DNA of 64,000 nucleotides, taken from the NCBI RefSeq assembly GCF_900188485.1, contig NZ_FZPH01000014.1, positions 186,001 through 250,000 of the forward strand, in the 5' to 3' direction. Of this stretch, positions 44,000-53,921 are shown piece after piece. The position numbers and the translations under genes were made by a program. Source of the DNA: Asanoa hainanensis (GTDB taxonomy: Bacteria > Actinomycetota > Actinomycetes > Mycobacteriales > Micromonosporaceae). A model generated the notes under the pieces. That model did not search any database, was not told the origin of the DNA, and saw nothing but the letters and a program-made list of their open reading frames with translations. The stretch's first letter is position 1; each line of letters starts with the position of its first letter.

Positions 44000-44916
44000 T
44001 AGCGCCGCGTGTCCACCACGAGCTTGCCCAGCTTGTGGCTGCCGAAGTCGGCGAGCGCCTGGGCCGCTTCGGACATCGGGTACGTGTGGGTGATCGGCAC
44101 CCGCAGGGTTCCGGCGGCGATCGAGTCCAGGATGGTGCCCACGGTCTCCGGCGTCGCGGTCGGCACCACCGGCGTCACGGTGATGTCCTTCCGCCCGACC
44201 GAGCCCGCGTCGGCGCCGAGGGCCGACGACATCCGGCCGCCCGCCGGCAGCAGCGCGGCCAGCATGGTCGCGTCACCCGCGGCGTGCACGACCGCCGTCA
44301 ACCCGGGCGGTGCCGCGAAGCCGTCGGTGTAGTCGACGGTCTCGTTGGCCCCGAGGCCGCGGACGAACTCGGTCGGCTCGCCGGGGCGGGCCGTGGCGTA
44401 CACGGTGGCACCGACAGCGCGGGCCAGTTGCACGGCGAACGCGCCGACGCCGCCGGTCGCGCCGGTGACGAGCACGGTGTCGTCCTCGGTCAGCTTGAGC
44501 GTGTCCACGAGGGCCTTGGCGGTGACGGCGGCCAGCCCGGCGGCGGCCGCCTGCTCCTCGCTGATGCCCGGCGGCAGCGTGGTCACGCGGCGGGCGTCGA
44601 AGACGATGGTGTCGGCCAGCGCGCCGCGGGCCATCGAGGTACCCGTGATCACCCCGGCCACCCGGTCGCGCGGGCGGATGGTGGCCACGCCGGGGCCGAC
44701 CCGCTCGACGGTGCCGGCGAAGTCGCGGCCCAGGACGACGGGGAACCGGTGCGGCTCGGACTCCCAGAAGGCGCCGGCGCCGGCGGCCACGTCGATGCCG
44801 TTGACCGAGGCCGCCTCCACCGCCACCCTGATCTGTCCGGGGCCGGGGTTGGGCACCGTCACCTCGACAACCGCGGGGGACCGGTCGCGGCCGGCGACCG
44901 CCAGTGCTCGTGCCAT
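43999..44916 (-). CDS. Medium-chain reductase (zinc-free, quinone oxidoreductase-like)
   Basis: A 305-residue MDR beginning MARALAVAGRDRSPAVVE. It has VEAASVNGIDVAAGAGA, GRDFAGTVERVGPGV and a Rossmann region VLVTGATGGVGAFAVQLARA. The zinc ligands are absent. It lies next to an SDR variant, with a divergent TetR regulator 105 bp away, the standard arrangement for an inducible reductase pair. Likely NADPH-dependent; substrate unknown. Confidence 0.9.
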   Translation of the reverse strand: MARALAVAGRDRSPAVVEVTVPNPGPGQIRVAVEAASVNGIDVAAGAGAFWESEPHRFPVVLGRDFAGTVERVGPGVATIRPRDRVAGVITGTSMARGALADTIVFDARRVTTLPPGISEEQAAAAGLAAVTAKALVDTLKLTEDDTVLVTGATGGVGAFAVQLARAVGATVYATARPGEPTEFVRGLGANETVDYTDGFAAPPGLTAVVHAAGDATMLAALLPAGGRMSSALGADAGSVGRKDITVTPVVPTATPETVGTILDSIAAGTLRVPITHTYPMSEAAQALADFGSHKLGKLVVDTRR

Positions 44917-44934
44917 CGCGAGACCACCTCACCT

Positions 44935-45001
44935 AACTGGGGGATTGTCCCTGCTTAGCTCCTTCTGCGACGCTAGCACGACCAGAGATCAACCCCCGGT
45001 T
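44935..45001. promoter_or_regulatory. Candidate TetR operator in the divergent MDR/TetR promoter
   Basis: AACTGGGGGATT (44935-44946) and CAACCCCCGGTT (44990-45001) are imperfect inverted repeats (9 of 12 matches) flanking the start sites of the divergent reductase and TetR genes. The TetR gene starts 20 bp to the right. A TetR dimer covering both promoters would fit, but no binding consensus is known. Confidence 0.35.
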
Positions 45002-45021
45002 ACCGTCGTAAGGTATCGACC

Positions 45022-45633
45022 ATGTCTCCCGGGAGCCTGCGGGCCGACGCCGAGCGCAATCGCCGCCAACTCCTCGACGCCGCCCGCGCGGTCTTCGCCG
45101 CGCGCGGTCTCGATGCGCCGCTGGACGACATCGCGCGGCGCGCGCGGGTCGGCAACGCCACCCTCTACCGGCGTTTCCCGCGCCGCCGCGACCTGGTCGG
45201 CGCGGTCTTCGTCGAGCCGCTGCGCGAGGTCGTCGCCACGGCCCGCGCCGCCCTCGCCGACCCCGATCCGTGGCTCGCGTTCGCGGGTCACCTGCGGTAC
45301 CTGTGCGAGCTGCAGGCCCGCGACCGGGCGCTCGCCGAGCTGCTGACCGCGCGGATGTCCGAAGTGGACGAGCTGGACGACCTGCGGGACGTCGCGTTCG
45401 ACTGCCTGACCGCGCTGATCGACCGCGCGCGCCAGGCCGGCGTGATCCGCGCCGAGGTCGACCACGCCGACGTGGTGCTGATCCTGATGGCCAACGCGGG
45501 CCTGGTCGAGCGGACGGCGGCCAGCGCGCCGGACGCCTGGGGCCGGCACCTGGGCTACGTCCTCGACGGCCTCCGCCCGCCGAAAACACCGGCGCCGCCG
45601 CGCCAGCTCGCCGACCGCCTGACAGGGGGCTGA
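45022..45633 (+). CDS. TetR/AcrR-family transcriptional regulator
   Basis: A 203-residue regulator. N-terminal HTH: RNRRQLLDAARAVFAARGLDAPLDDIARRARVGNATLYRRFPRRRDLV, the TetR signature. The C-terminal ligand-binding domain is helical and unlike any specific family. It is divergent from the MDR-SDR pair, which it likely represses until a ligand arrives. It ends 14 bp before the methyltransferase gene. Confidence 0.94.
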   Translation: MSPGSLRADAERNRRQLLDAARAVFAARGLDAPLDDIARRARVGNATLYRRFPRRRDLVGAVFVEPLREVVATARAALADPDPWLAFAGHLRYLCELQARDRALAELLTARMSEVDELDDLRDVAFDCLTALIDRARQAGVIRAEVDHADVVLILMANAGLVERTAASAPDAWGRHLGYVLDGLRPPKTPAPPRQLADRLTGG

Positions 45634-45647
45634 CCGGGCCGGGGAGA

Positions 45648-46463
45648 ATGGCCGGCGTGCCGGTCACCGTGATCACCGAACCTGGCGACGAGCGGCTCGC
45701 CGACTACCGCGCGCTGACCGACGTCGAGCTGCGTACCCGCTGGGAGCCCCCGCACGGCCTGTTCATCGCCGAGGGCGAGCTCGTGCTGCGGCGCGCGTTA
45801 CGCGCCGGCTACCGCCCGCGGAGCTACCTCGTCGACGAGAAGCGGGTCGACCAGCTCGGCGACCTGATCGACACCGCACCCGTGTACGCGGCCGGCCAGG
45901 CCGTGCTCGAACAGGCGACCGGCTTCCACGTGCACCGGGGCGTGTTGGCCAGCTTCCACCGCCGCCCGCTGCCCGACCTGGGCACGATCCTGGCCGGCGC
46001 GCGAAGGCTGGCCGTGCTGGAGGACGTCAACAACCACACCAACGTCGGTGCCATCTTCCGCGGCGCGGCGGCCCTCGGCATCGACGCCGTGCTGCTCTCG
46101 CCCACCTGCGCCGACCCGCTCTACCGGCGCAGCGTCCGGGTCAGCATGGGCGAGGTCTTCGCGGTCCCGTACGCCACCCTCACCCCGTGGCCACGCGGCC
46201 TCGAAAAAGTCCAGGACGCCGGCTTCACCGTGATCGCGATGACCCCGGGCGCCGACGCCGTCCCACTGCAGCGGCTCACCCCCGAGCAGCGGGGCAAGGC
46301 CGCCCTGATGCTCGGCGCCGAGGGTCCGGGCATCACCCCGGCCGCGATCCGGGCCAGCGATGTGCGGGTCGCGATCCCGATGCGCCGTGGAGTGGACTCG
46401 TTGAACGTCGCCGCCGCTGCCGCGGTGGCCTTCTGGGAACTCGGCCGCGACGACGTACCGTAG
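45648..46463 (+). CDS. SpoU/TrmH-family RNA 2'-O-methyltransferase
   Basis: A 271-residue protein starting MAGVPVTVITEPGDERLADY. The three SPOUT motifs are visible: LEDVNNHTNVGAIFR (with the catalytic Arg/Asn), ALMLGAEGPGI and VAIPMRRGVDSLNVAAAAAVAFWE. The fold forms a trefoil knot that binds S-adenosylmethionine. It methylates rRNA or tRNA ribose; the substrate is not certain. The N-terminal 100 residues include a substrate-binding domain. Confidence 0.94.
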   Translation: MAGVPVTVITEPGDERLADYRALTDVELRTRWEPPHGLFIAEGELVLRRALRAGYRPRSYLVDEKRVDQLGDLIDTAPVYAAGQAVLEQATGFHVHRGVLASFHRRPLPDLGTILAGARRLAVLEDVNNHTNVGAIFRGAAALGIDAVLLSPTCADPLYRRSVRVSMGEVFAVPYATLTPWPRGLEKVQDAGFTVIAMTPGADAVPLQRLTPEQRGKAALMLGAEGPGITPAAIRASDVRVAIPMRRGVDSLNVAAAAAVAFWELGRDDVP

Positions 46464-46491
46464 CTGCTTGCATGACCATGCGCCCTGGTGA

Positions 46492-47955
<1,464 letters not shown>

Positions 47956-47962
47956 GCGAGGG

Positions 47963-49303
47963 CTAGGGGAGCAGCTTCGCGTACGTCTCCGGCACGAAGT
48001 GCGGGCCGCCCGGCGTGAAGACCTCGGTGTCGGACGCCGCCGACCAGGCCTCGGACGGCACGGCCGCGACCAGGGCGGTCACCACCGGCGACCCGGACCA
48101 CGCCGGCTGGCGGGACAGCAGGCCGAGGGCGACCAGCGACTCCTCGACCTCGCCGACGCACTCGAACGGCTTGTGCCCGTCGATGCCGAGGATCTCCAGG
48201 TAGCCGGGGATCTGCGCGGGGTCGGCGAACAGGTCCAGGCCGAAGATGTTGGCCAGCCGCTCGGGCGACATGAACGGGGCCATGGCCAGGAAGACGAACC
48301 GGCACTTCGGGCAGTGCCCGCACCAGCGGGCGGTCGCGTCGCGCAGCTTGAACGCCTGGTTGCAGCTCGTCACCACGTCGTCGTAGCCGGTGAAGCCCGC
48401 GAACAGCTTGGCGATGTGCAGCTCGGAGAGCGTCCGCAGCAGCGAGAAGTACGGGTCGACCAGCCCGGCGTGCGCGGCCAGCGCGGCCCGCAGCAGGCCC
48501 TCGGCCTCGACGCCCTTCGACCACTGGTGGTTGACCTCGTGACCGTTCCAGATCAGGTTGGGGTCGGAAGCCGAGCGCTCGTTGGACATCACCACCGGCC
48601 CGAGCCCGTGCAGCACGGCCGTGGCGACGGCGATCAGCGAGTTGATCGCGGTGACCGGGATGTGCCCGTTGAGCGCACCGGACGCGTTGAGCTCCAGCAG
48701 CCGCGGGTCGAGCTTGCGCCGGGCGGCCAGCGCCGGCACGCCCGAGGCCGCGTTGACCGCCTCGATGATCCGGTTGGGGTTGACGGAGAACGGCACCGGG
48801 TCGAACCCGCCGGCCCGCAGCGTCTCCAGGCTGACGATCGAGTCCTTGCCGCCGCCGACCGCCGACAGCGGCCGTCCCTCGGTCAGCTCCGGCGCCGCCG
48901 GCAGCGGCGCCGCCACGCCCGCCGACTCCGGCACCAGCGACAGCACGTGCGGCAGGTCGTTGCGGTACGCGTACTCCGCGAGCCCCTTGGTGTAGAGCGC
49001 GGTCACGTATTCGACCACCGCGTCGGACACCGGCGCGGGCAGCTCGATCCGCGGGGGAGCGGCCGCCTTGTAGTAGCTGACCCCGGCGACCAGGTGCAGC
49101 AGCGAGAGCACCCGCCGGACGGCGGCGAGCCGCGCCTCGGACGGGGGCGAGGACGGCACCGGAAGGGTGACGGTCTCGGTGAACGACAGCGCTCCGGCCG
49201 GCCCGTCGAGCTCGTAGGAGAGGGTCGCGACACCGGTGTCGGGGTCGAACGACGCGGACGGGAAGCGGAACACCGCCATCTGGCCGAGCTGGTCGTTGAG
49301 CAC
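47963..49303 (-). CDS. murL: MurL: UDP-MurNAc-L-alanyl-L-glutamate epimerase
   Basis: About 446 residues from a GTG at 49303; the ATG at 49279 gives 438 and may be the real start, since the recognisable fold begins MAVFRFPSASFDPDTG. Signature parts are LSAVGGGKDSIVSLETLR (ATP-pyrophosphatase-like GGGKDS), NHQWSKGVEAEGLLRAAL and GHCPKCRFVFLAMAPFMS. Together with MurD2 it makes D-Glu in UDP-MurNAc-tripeptide synthesis: MurD2 adds L-Glu and MurL epimerises it. It is divergent from murD2 across 58 bp. Confidence 0.9.
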   Translation of the reverse strand: MLNDQLGQMAVFRFPSASFDPDTGVATLSYELDGPAGALSFTETVTLPVPSSPPSEARLAAVRRVLSLLHLVAGVSYYKAAAPPRIELPAPVSDAVVEYVTALYTKGLAEYAYRNDLPHVLSLVPESAGVAAPLPAAPELTEGRPLSAVGGGKDSIVSLETLRAGGFDPVPFSVNPNRIIEAVNAASGVPALAARRKLDPRLLELNASGALNGHIPVTAINSLIAVATAVLHGLGPVVMSNERSASDPNLIWNGHEVNHQWSKGVEAEGLLRAALAAHAGLVDPYFSLLRTLSELHIAKLFAGFTGYDDVVTSCNQAFKLRDATARWCGHCPKCRFVFLAMAPFMSPERLANIFGLDLFADPAQIPGYLEILGIDGHKPFECVGEVEESLVALGLLSRQPAWSGSPVVTALVAAVPSEAWSAASDTEVFTPGGPHFVPETYAKLLP

Positions 49304-49361
49304 ACGCCATACTAGTTCGGCGCCCGCTACCGGGCCCTTCGACACCACGAGGAGCACTCTG

Positions 49362-50699
49362 ATGAGGCTGGCCGACCTCCGGGGACGCCGGGTCGCCGTG
49401 TGGGGCACCGGGCGCGAGGGCCGGGCCGCCGTCGTCGCGGTCGCCGCACACCACCCGGCCGACCTGGTCGCCGTGGACGACAGCGGCAACTTCCTCAGTC
49501 TGCCCTGGGAGGGCGAGCTGGCCGCCGCGGCGCCGCTCACCGACCGTTACGAGGCGCTCGCGGAGGCCGACGTCGTGGTCCGGTCGCCGGGCATCCCGCA
49601 GACGCATCCGTGGATGGTCAAGCTGCGCGAAGCCGGCGTAACGGTCACGCAGGGCACCGCGCTGTGGCTGGCCGACCACGCCGACCGCACCGTCGGAGTC
49701 ACCGGCAGCAAGGGCAAGAGCACGACGTCGAGCCTGGTCAGCCACCTGCTGGCGGCGCTCGGTCGGCCCAACCTCTATGGCGGCAACATCGGCGTGCCGG
49801 TGCTCGACCTGCCCGGTGACGCCGACCAGTACGTGCTGGAGCTGTCCAGCTACCAGTGCAGCGACCTGACGGTCTCGCCCGCGGTCACCGCGGTCACCGC
49901 GCTGTTCCCCGAGCACCTCGACGCGCACGGCGGCGAGGAGGAGTACTACCGGGACAAGCTCAACCTCGTCGCCCACGGACCGAAAGCGATCATTTACAAC
50001 GCGGCCGACCCGCGCCTCGCGCCAAGGGTGCGGGACCTGCCCGGTGCGATCCCGGCCAACGACCCCGCTGGCTTCCACATCGATGGCGACCACGTAAAAG
50101 CGCCCGACGGCACCACGCTGTTCGAGCGGTCGGCGCTCAACCTGCCCGGCCGCCACAACGCGGGCAACCTCTGCGTCGCGCTGGCCGTGCTGACCGCCCT
50201 CGGCATCGACTGCGTCGCGCGGGCCGACGACCTGCGCGCGGCCGCCGCGAGCTTCCAGCCGTTGCCGCACCGGTTGACCGAGATCAGCGATCCCTCCGGC
50301 ATCACCTTCGTCGACGACACCCTCGCGACGAGCCCCCATGCGACCACACACGCCATCGACGCGTACGTCGGCAAGCCGTTGACCTTGATCGTCGGCGGCA
50401 ACGACCGCGGCGTGGACTACACCGTGCTGCGCGACCACCTCGAGGCCCTCGGCGCGATCACCGTGCTGGCCGTCCCCGACAGCGGCCCGCGCATCGTCGA
50501 CGCCCTCAAGGGCCTCGAGCACGTGCACGCCGAGGTGGTCGACGACCTGGTGGCCGCGGTCCACCGCGCCCGCGAGCTGACCGCGCCCGGCGGCGTCGTG
50601 CTGATGTCACCGGGAGCGCCCAGCTACGGCCGGTTCCGCAACTACGAGCACCGCAGCGAGGTGTACGCCGAGGCGATCAGGGATTCCGCGCCGGCGTAG
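49362..50699 (+). CDS. murD2: MurD2: UDP-MurNAc-L-alanine-L-glutamate ligase
   Basis: A 445-residue Mur ligase starting MRLADLRGRRVAVWGTGREG. Its ATP motif is GVTGSKGKSTTSSLVSHL; ELSSYQCSDLTVSP, EHLDAHGGEEEYYRDK and LPGRHNAGNLCVAL are the conserved Mur-ligase elements (carbamylated-Lys region and ribose/base binding). MurD2 proteins use L-Glu instead of D-Glu and always come with an epimerase such as MurL. The divergent murL supports that assignment over a plain MurD. ATG with GAGGAG 8 bases upstream. Confidence 0.9.
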   Translation: MRLADLRGRRVAVWGTGREGRAAVVAVAAHHPADLVAVDDSGNFLSLPWEGELAAAAPLTDRYEALAEADVVVRSPGIPQTHPWMVKLREAGVTVTQGTALWLADHADRTVGVTGSKGKSTTSSLVSHLLAALGRPNLYGGNIGVPVLDLPGDADQYVLELSSYQCSDLTVSPAVTAVTALFPEHLDAHGGEEEYYRDKLNLVAHGPKAIIYNAADPRLAPRVRDLPGAIPANDPAGFHIDGDHVKAPDGTTLFERSALNLPGRHNAGNLCVALAVLTALGIDCVARADDLRAAAASFQPLPHRLTEISDPSGITFVDDTLATSPHATTHAIDAYVGKPLTLIVGGNDRGVDYTVLRDHLEALGAITVLAVPDSGPRIVDALKGLEHVHAEVVDDLVAAVHRARELTAPGGVVLMSPGAPSYGRFRNYEHRSEVYAEAIRDSAPA

Positions 50700-50737
50700 A
50701 AAGCCCACCAGGGTCCCAGGTGTGCTAGACCGTGAGG

Positions 50738-52036
50738 ATGACGAGCACCGACGACCTGCTGGCGCGGCACAAGGCCGTGCTGCCGAGCTGGATGCCGCTC
50801 TACTACGCCGAGCCGCTGGAGATCGTCTCCGGCTCGGGGCGGCATGTGACCTGCTCCGACGGCCGCACCTACCTCGACTTCTTCGGCGGCGTGCTGACCA
50901 CGATGGTCGGCTACGACATCCCGGAGATCACCGAGGCCGTGGAACGCCAGCTCCGCACCGGGGTGGCGCACACCTCGACGCTCTACCTGATCCGCGCGCA
51001 GGTCGAGCTGGCCGAGAAGATCGCCCGCCTGTCCGGCATTCCGGACGCCCGGGTGTTCTTCACGAACTCGGGCACCGAGGCCAACGAGGCGGCCCTGCTG
51101 ATGGCCACCAACCATCGGCGGTCCAACCAGATCCTGGCGGTGCGTAACAGCTACCACGGCCGGTCGTACGCGGCCATGGGCATCACCGGCCACCGCGGCT
51201 GGTCGTCGAGCTCGCTCAACCCGCTCCAGGTGAGCTGGCTGCACTCCGGTGACCGGCTGCGCGGCCTGCTGTCCCGGCTGGGCAGCGAGGAGCAGGTCGA
51301 CGCCGCCGTCGACGACCTGCGTGAGGTGCTCGCGACCCAGACCGCGGGCGACGTGGCCGCGCTGATCGCCGAGCCGGTCCAGGGCGTGGGTGGTTTCGTC
51401 GCCGGCCCCGACGGGCTGTTCGGCGCGCTGAAGAAGGTGCTGGACGAGACGGGCATCCTGCTCATCTCCGACGAGGTGCAGACCGGCTGGGGGCGCACGG
51501 GCGAGCATTTCTGGGGCTACCAGGCCCACGGTGTCGTGCCCGACCTGCTCACCTTCGCCAAGGGCGTCGGCAACGGTTTCGCGCTGGCCGGCGTGGTCGG
51601 CCGGGCCGACGTGGTCAACAACGTGCCGGCGATCTCGTTCTCCACGTTCGGCGGCAACCCGATCTCGACCGCGGCCGGCAACGCCGTCGTCGACTACGTG
51701 CTCGACCACGACCTCCAGGGCAACGCGGCCCGGGTCGGCGCGATCCTCCGGGACGGCCTGACGGAACAGGTCGGTGACAACCCGATCGTCGGCGAGATCC
51801 GCGGCCGGGGCCTGATGTTGGCCATCGAGTTCGTCCAGCCGGGCACGACCGTGCCCGACGTGCCGGCGACGGTACGGGTCTTCGAGGCCTGCCGCGCCGG
51901 CGGTCTGCTGGTCGGCAAGGGCGGTCTCTACAACAACGTGCTCCGCATGGGCCCGGCGTTGACGCTGACCGAGGAGGAGGCCCGCGAGGCCCTGAACATC
52001 CTGGTCAACGCCATTCGGGAGACATCCGCCGCCTGA
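50738..52036 (+). CDS. Class III PLP-dependent aminotransferase
   Basis: A 432-residue aminotransferase from the ATG at 50738; a GTG at 50732 adds two residues. The PLP-binding lysine is in LTFAKGVGNG, the Asp in LISDEVQTGWGRTG, and FFTNSGTEANEAALLMA holds the phosphate-binding site. The sequence fits 4-aminobutyrate, acetylornithine or alanine-glyoxylate-type enzymes; substrate cannot be resolved. It is 38 bp downstream of murD2 and ends at a strong terminator. Confidence 0.92.
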   Translation: MTSTDDLLARHKAVLPSWMPLYYAEPLEIVSGSGRHVTCSDGRTYLDFFGGVLTTMVGYDIPEITEAVERQLRTGVAHTSTLYLIRAQVELAEKIARLSGIPDARVFFTNSGTEANEAALLMATNHRRSNQILAVRNSYHGRSYAAMGITGHRGWSSSSLNPLQVSWLHSGDRLRGLLSRLGSEEQVDAAVDDLREVLATQTAGDVAALIAEPVQGVGGFVAGPDGLFGALKKVLDETGILLISDEVQTGWGRTGEHFWGYQAHGVVPDLLTFAKGVGNGFALAGVVGRADVVNNVPAISFSTFGGNPISTAAGNAVVDYVLDHDLQGNAARVGAILRDGLTEQVGDNPIVGEIRGRGLMLAIEFVQPGTTVPDVPATVRVFEACRAGGLLVGKGGLYNNVLRMGPALTLTEEEAREALNILVNAIRETSAA

Positions 52037-52052
52037 TCGTTACCGCTTCGAG

Positions 52053-52083
52053 AACCCCGCCGGTGCAGGCTGCCGGCGGGGTT
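52053..52083 (+). terminator. Rho-independent-like terminator
   Basis: AACCCCGCCGG (52053-52063) pairs with CCGGCGGGGTT (52073-52083), 11 bp with a 9-nt loop, followed by TTTCGCG. It ends the aminotransferase transcript. Confidence 0.85.
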
Positions 52084-52130
52084 TCGCGTGCGTATCGCCG
52101 CGTAACAGTTTGAAAACTTCACCCAAAGTC

Positions 52131-52175
52131 TTGACACAGAGGGGCCTTCAGTAAGAACTTTTACCACTAACAGTT
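52131..52175 (+). promoter_or_regulatory. Promoter and candidate operator of the RpiR-SIS-Ngc operon
   Basis: A TTGACA box (52131-52136) lies in an AT-rich stretch before the RpiR gene; the best -10 is not clear (AGAACT at 17 bp, TAAGAA at 15 bp). GTAAGAACTTTTAC (52151-52164) is a 14-bp palindrome matching 10 of 14 bases. TAACAGTT occurs at 52103-52110 and again at 52168-52175. This overlaps the promoter and is a likely RpiR binding region. GAAAGG stands 8 bases before the gene start. Confidence 0.5.
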
Positions 52176-52202
52176 AACACTCTTTTTTGAAAGGCGGGCC
52201 CC

Positions 52203-53129
52203 ATGATCGAGCGCGAGGCCGACTCGACCGCGACCGCGGTCGTCGATGCCTCGCCCGCCGACGGGGTCCTGCTCCGGGTGCGTGCGGGACTTCCCGAGTT
52301 CACCGGTGCGCTGCAGCGGGTGGCCGAGCAGGTGCTCGCCGACCCGGCCGCCGCCGCCCGGGCGACGATCGTCGAGCTGGCCGAGCGCAGTGGCACCTCG
52401 CCCGCGACGATCACCCGGTTCTGCCGGGCGCTCGGCTTCGACGGCTACGCCGACCTCCGGCTGGGCATCGCCGCCGAGACCGGCCGGGCCCGCTCGGCCG
52501 GCTGGACGTTCGACATCGGGCGGGAGATCCAGCCGACCGACCCGCTCGACCGGGTGCTCGGCCAGATCATGGCCGCCGACACCCGGGCCATGCACGACAC
52601 CGCCGCGCTGCTCGACCTGGCCGAGGTCGAGCGGGCCGCCGACGCGATCGCCGCCGCCACCCGCGTCGACATCTTCGGCGCCAGCGGCAGCGCGCTGGTC
52701 GGCGAGGAGATGCAGTTCAGCCTCCACCGCATCGGCGTCGCCGCCTGGGCCTGGACCGACGTGCACAACGGACTGGCCAGCGCCGCACTGCTGCGCCCCG
52801 GCGACGTGGCCCTCGGCGTCAGCCACAGCGGCGCCACCCGCGAGACCATCGAGATGCTGGCCGAGGCGGGCAGCCGGGGCGCGACCACGATCGCGCTGAC
52901 CAGCTTCCCGCGGTCGCCGCTCGCGGAGCTCGCCGACATCGTGCTGCTGACCGCCGCGCAGGCGACCACGTTCCGGCCCGACGCGCTCTCCGCGCGGCAC
53001 CCCCAGCTGGTCGTGCTCGACCTGCTCTACATCGCGGTCGCGCAGCGCACGCACGACCGGGCGCACGCGTCGTTCCAGCGCACCGCGCAGGCGGTCGACG
53101 GACACAAGACGGCCAAGGGGGCGGCATGA
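52203..53129 (+). CDS. MurR/RpiR-family regulator (HTH + SIS domains)
   Basis: A 308-residue regulator. The RpiR HTH_6 domain is TIVELAERSGTSPATITRFCRALGFDGYADLRLGIA, and the SIS sugar-phosphate-binding domain follows (RVDIFGASGSALVGEEMQFSLHRIG, ALGVSHSGATRETIEMLAEA). Such regulators sense amino-sugar phosphates. It is followed by an SIS-domain protein (ATGA overlap) and an NgcEFG importer and probably controls them, along with itself through the upstream palindrome. Confidence 0.93.
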   Translation: MIEREADSTATAVVDASPADGVLLRVRAGLPEFTGALQRVAEQVLADPAAAARATIVELAERSGTSPATITRFCRALGFDGYADLRLGIAAETGRARSAGWTFDIGREIQPTDPLDRVLGQIMAADTRAMHDTAALLDLAEVERAADAIAAATRVDIFGASGSALVGEEMQFSLHRIGVAAWAWTDVHNGLASAALLRPGDVALGVSHSGATRETIEMLAEAGSRGATTIALTSFPRSPLAELADIVLLTAAQATTFRPDALSARHPQLVVLDLLYIAVAQRTHDRAHASFQRTAQAVDGHKTAKGAA

Positions 53130-53893
53130 CACCGGCCATCGCGGGGGTCTCCGCCCGGGGCTACGCCGACGCCGTACGCCCACTGCTCGACGGTCTGCTC
53201 GACGCCCAGACCGACGACCTGGCCCGCGCCGCGGACCTGATCGCCGACAGCCTGCGCGACGGGGGAGTGCTCCAGGCGTTCGGTGCCGGCCACTCCGCCG
53301 CGTTCGCCGCCGACCTGGTCGGCCGGGCCGGCGGTCTGGTGCCGACCAACCGGCTCGACATCCACGACCTGGTGCTGCACGGCGACGCCCACCGTGACGT
53401 GCTCGGCGACCCCAAGCTCGAGCGTGACCCCGGCATCGCGCACCAGATCTACGAGCTGGCCCGGCCGCAGCCACAGGACGTGTTCGTGGTGGCCTCGCAG
53501 TCCGGGATCAACGGTTCGGTCGTCGAACTGGCCTCGCTCGTGAAAGAACGCGGCCACCAGCTGATCGCGGTCACCTCGGTGGCGCACACAACCCGGGTGG
53601 CACCGCGCCACCCGTCGGGTCGGCGGTTGTCCGACCTCGCTGACGTCGTGCTGGACAACGGCGCGCCGTACGGCGACGCACTGCTGCCGACGCACGACGG
53701 CGGCACGGTCTGTGCGGTCTCGTCCGTCACCGCCGCGCTGTTGGCGCAGCTGTTGACGGCCGAGGTCGTGCGACGGTTCCACCAACTCGGAGAGGTTCCC
53801 CCTATCTACCTCTCCGCCAACGTCCCCGGTGGGGACGCGCACAACCACGCCCTCGAATCGCGGTATGCCGGGCGTCTCCGGCGTACCGCATGA
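53126..53893 (+). CDS. SIS domain protein (sugar isomerase/etherase-like)
   Basis: A 255-residue protein. The SIS fold is seen as VLQAFGAGHSAAFAADLVGRAGG and FVVASQSGINGSVVELASLVKERGHQLIAVTS, with late HDGGTVCAVSSVTAALLAQLLTAEVV. It lacks an obvious glutamine amidotransferase domain. Position between RpiR and an NgcE binding protein suggests processing of GlcNAc- or MurNAc-derived phosphates. Substrate unknown. Confidence 0.85.
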   Translation: MTPAIAGVSARGYADAVRPLLDGLLDAQTDDLARAADLIADSLRDGGVLQAFGAGHSAAFAADLVGRAGGLVPTNRLDIHDLVLHGDAHRDVLGDPKLERDPGIAHQIYELARPQPQDVFVVASQSGINGSVVELASLVKERGHQLIAVTSVAHTTRVAPRHPSGRRLSDLADVVLDNGAPYGDALLPTHDGGTVCAVSSVTAALLAQLLTAEVVRRFHQLGEVPPIYLSANVPGGDAHNHALESRYAGRLRRTA

Positions 53894-53921
53894 CCCCGAT
53901 CGATTGAATCGAGGAGACAAG

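Noticed and set aside
50712-50737. GCTAGACC-containing site resembling a DasR (dre) half-site.
   Set aside because: Only the central CTAGACC matches; flanks do not fit the palindromic consensus.
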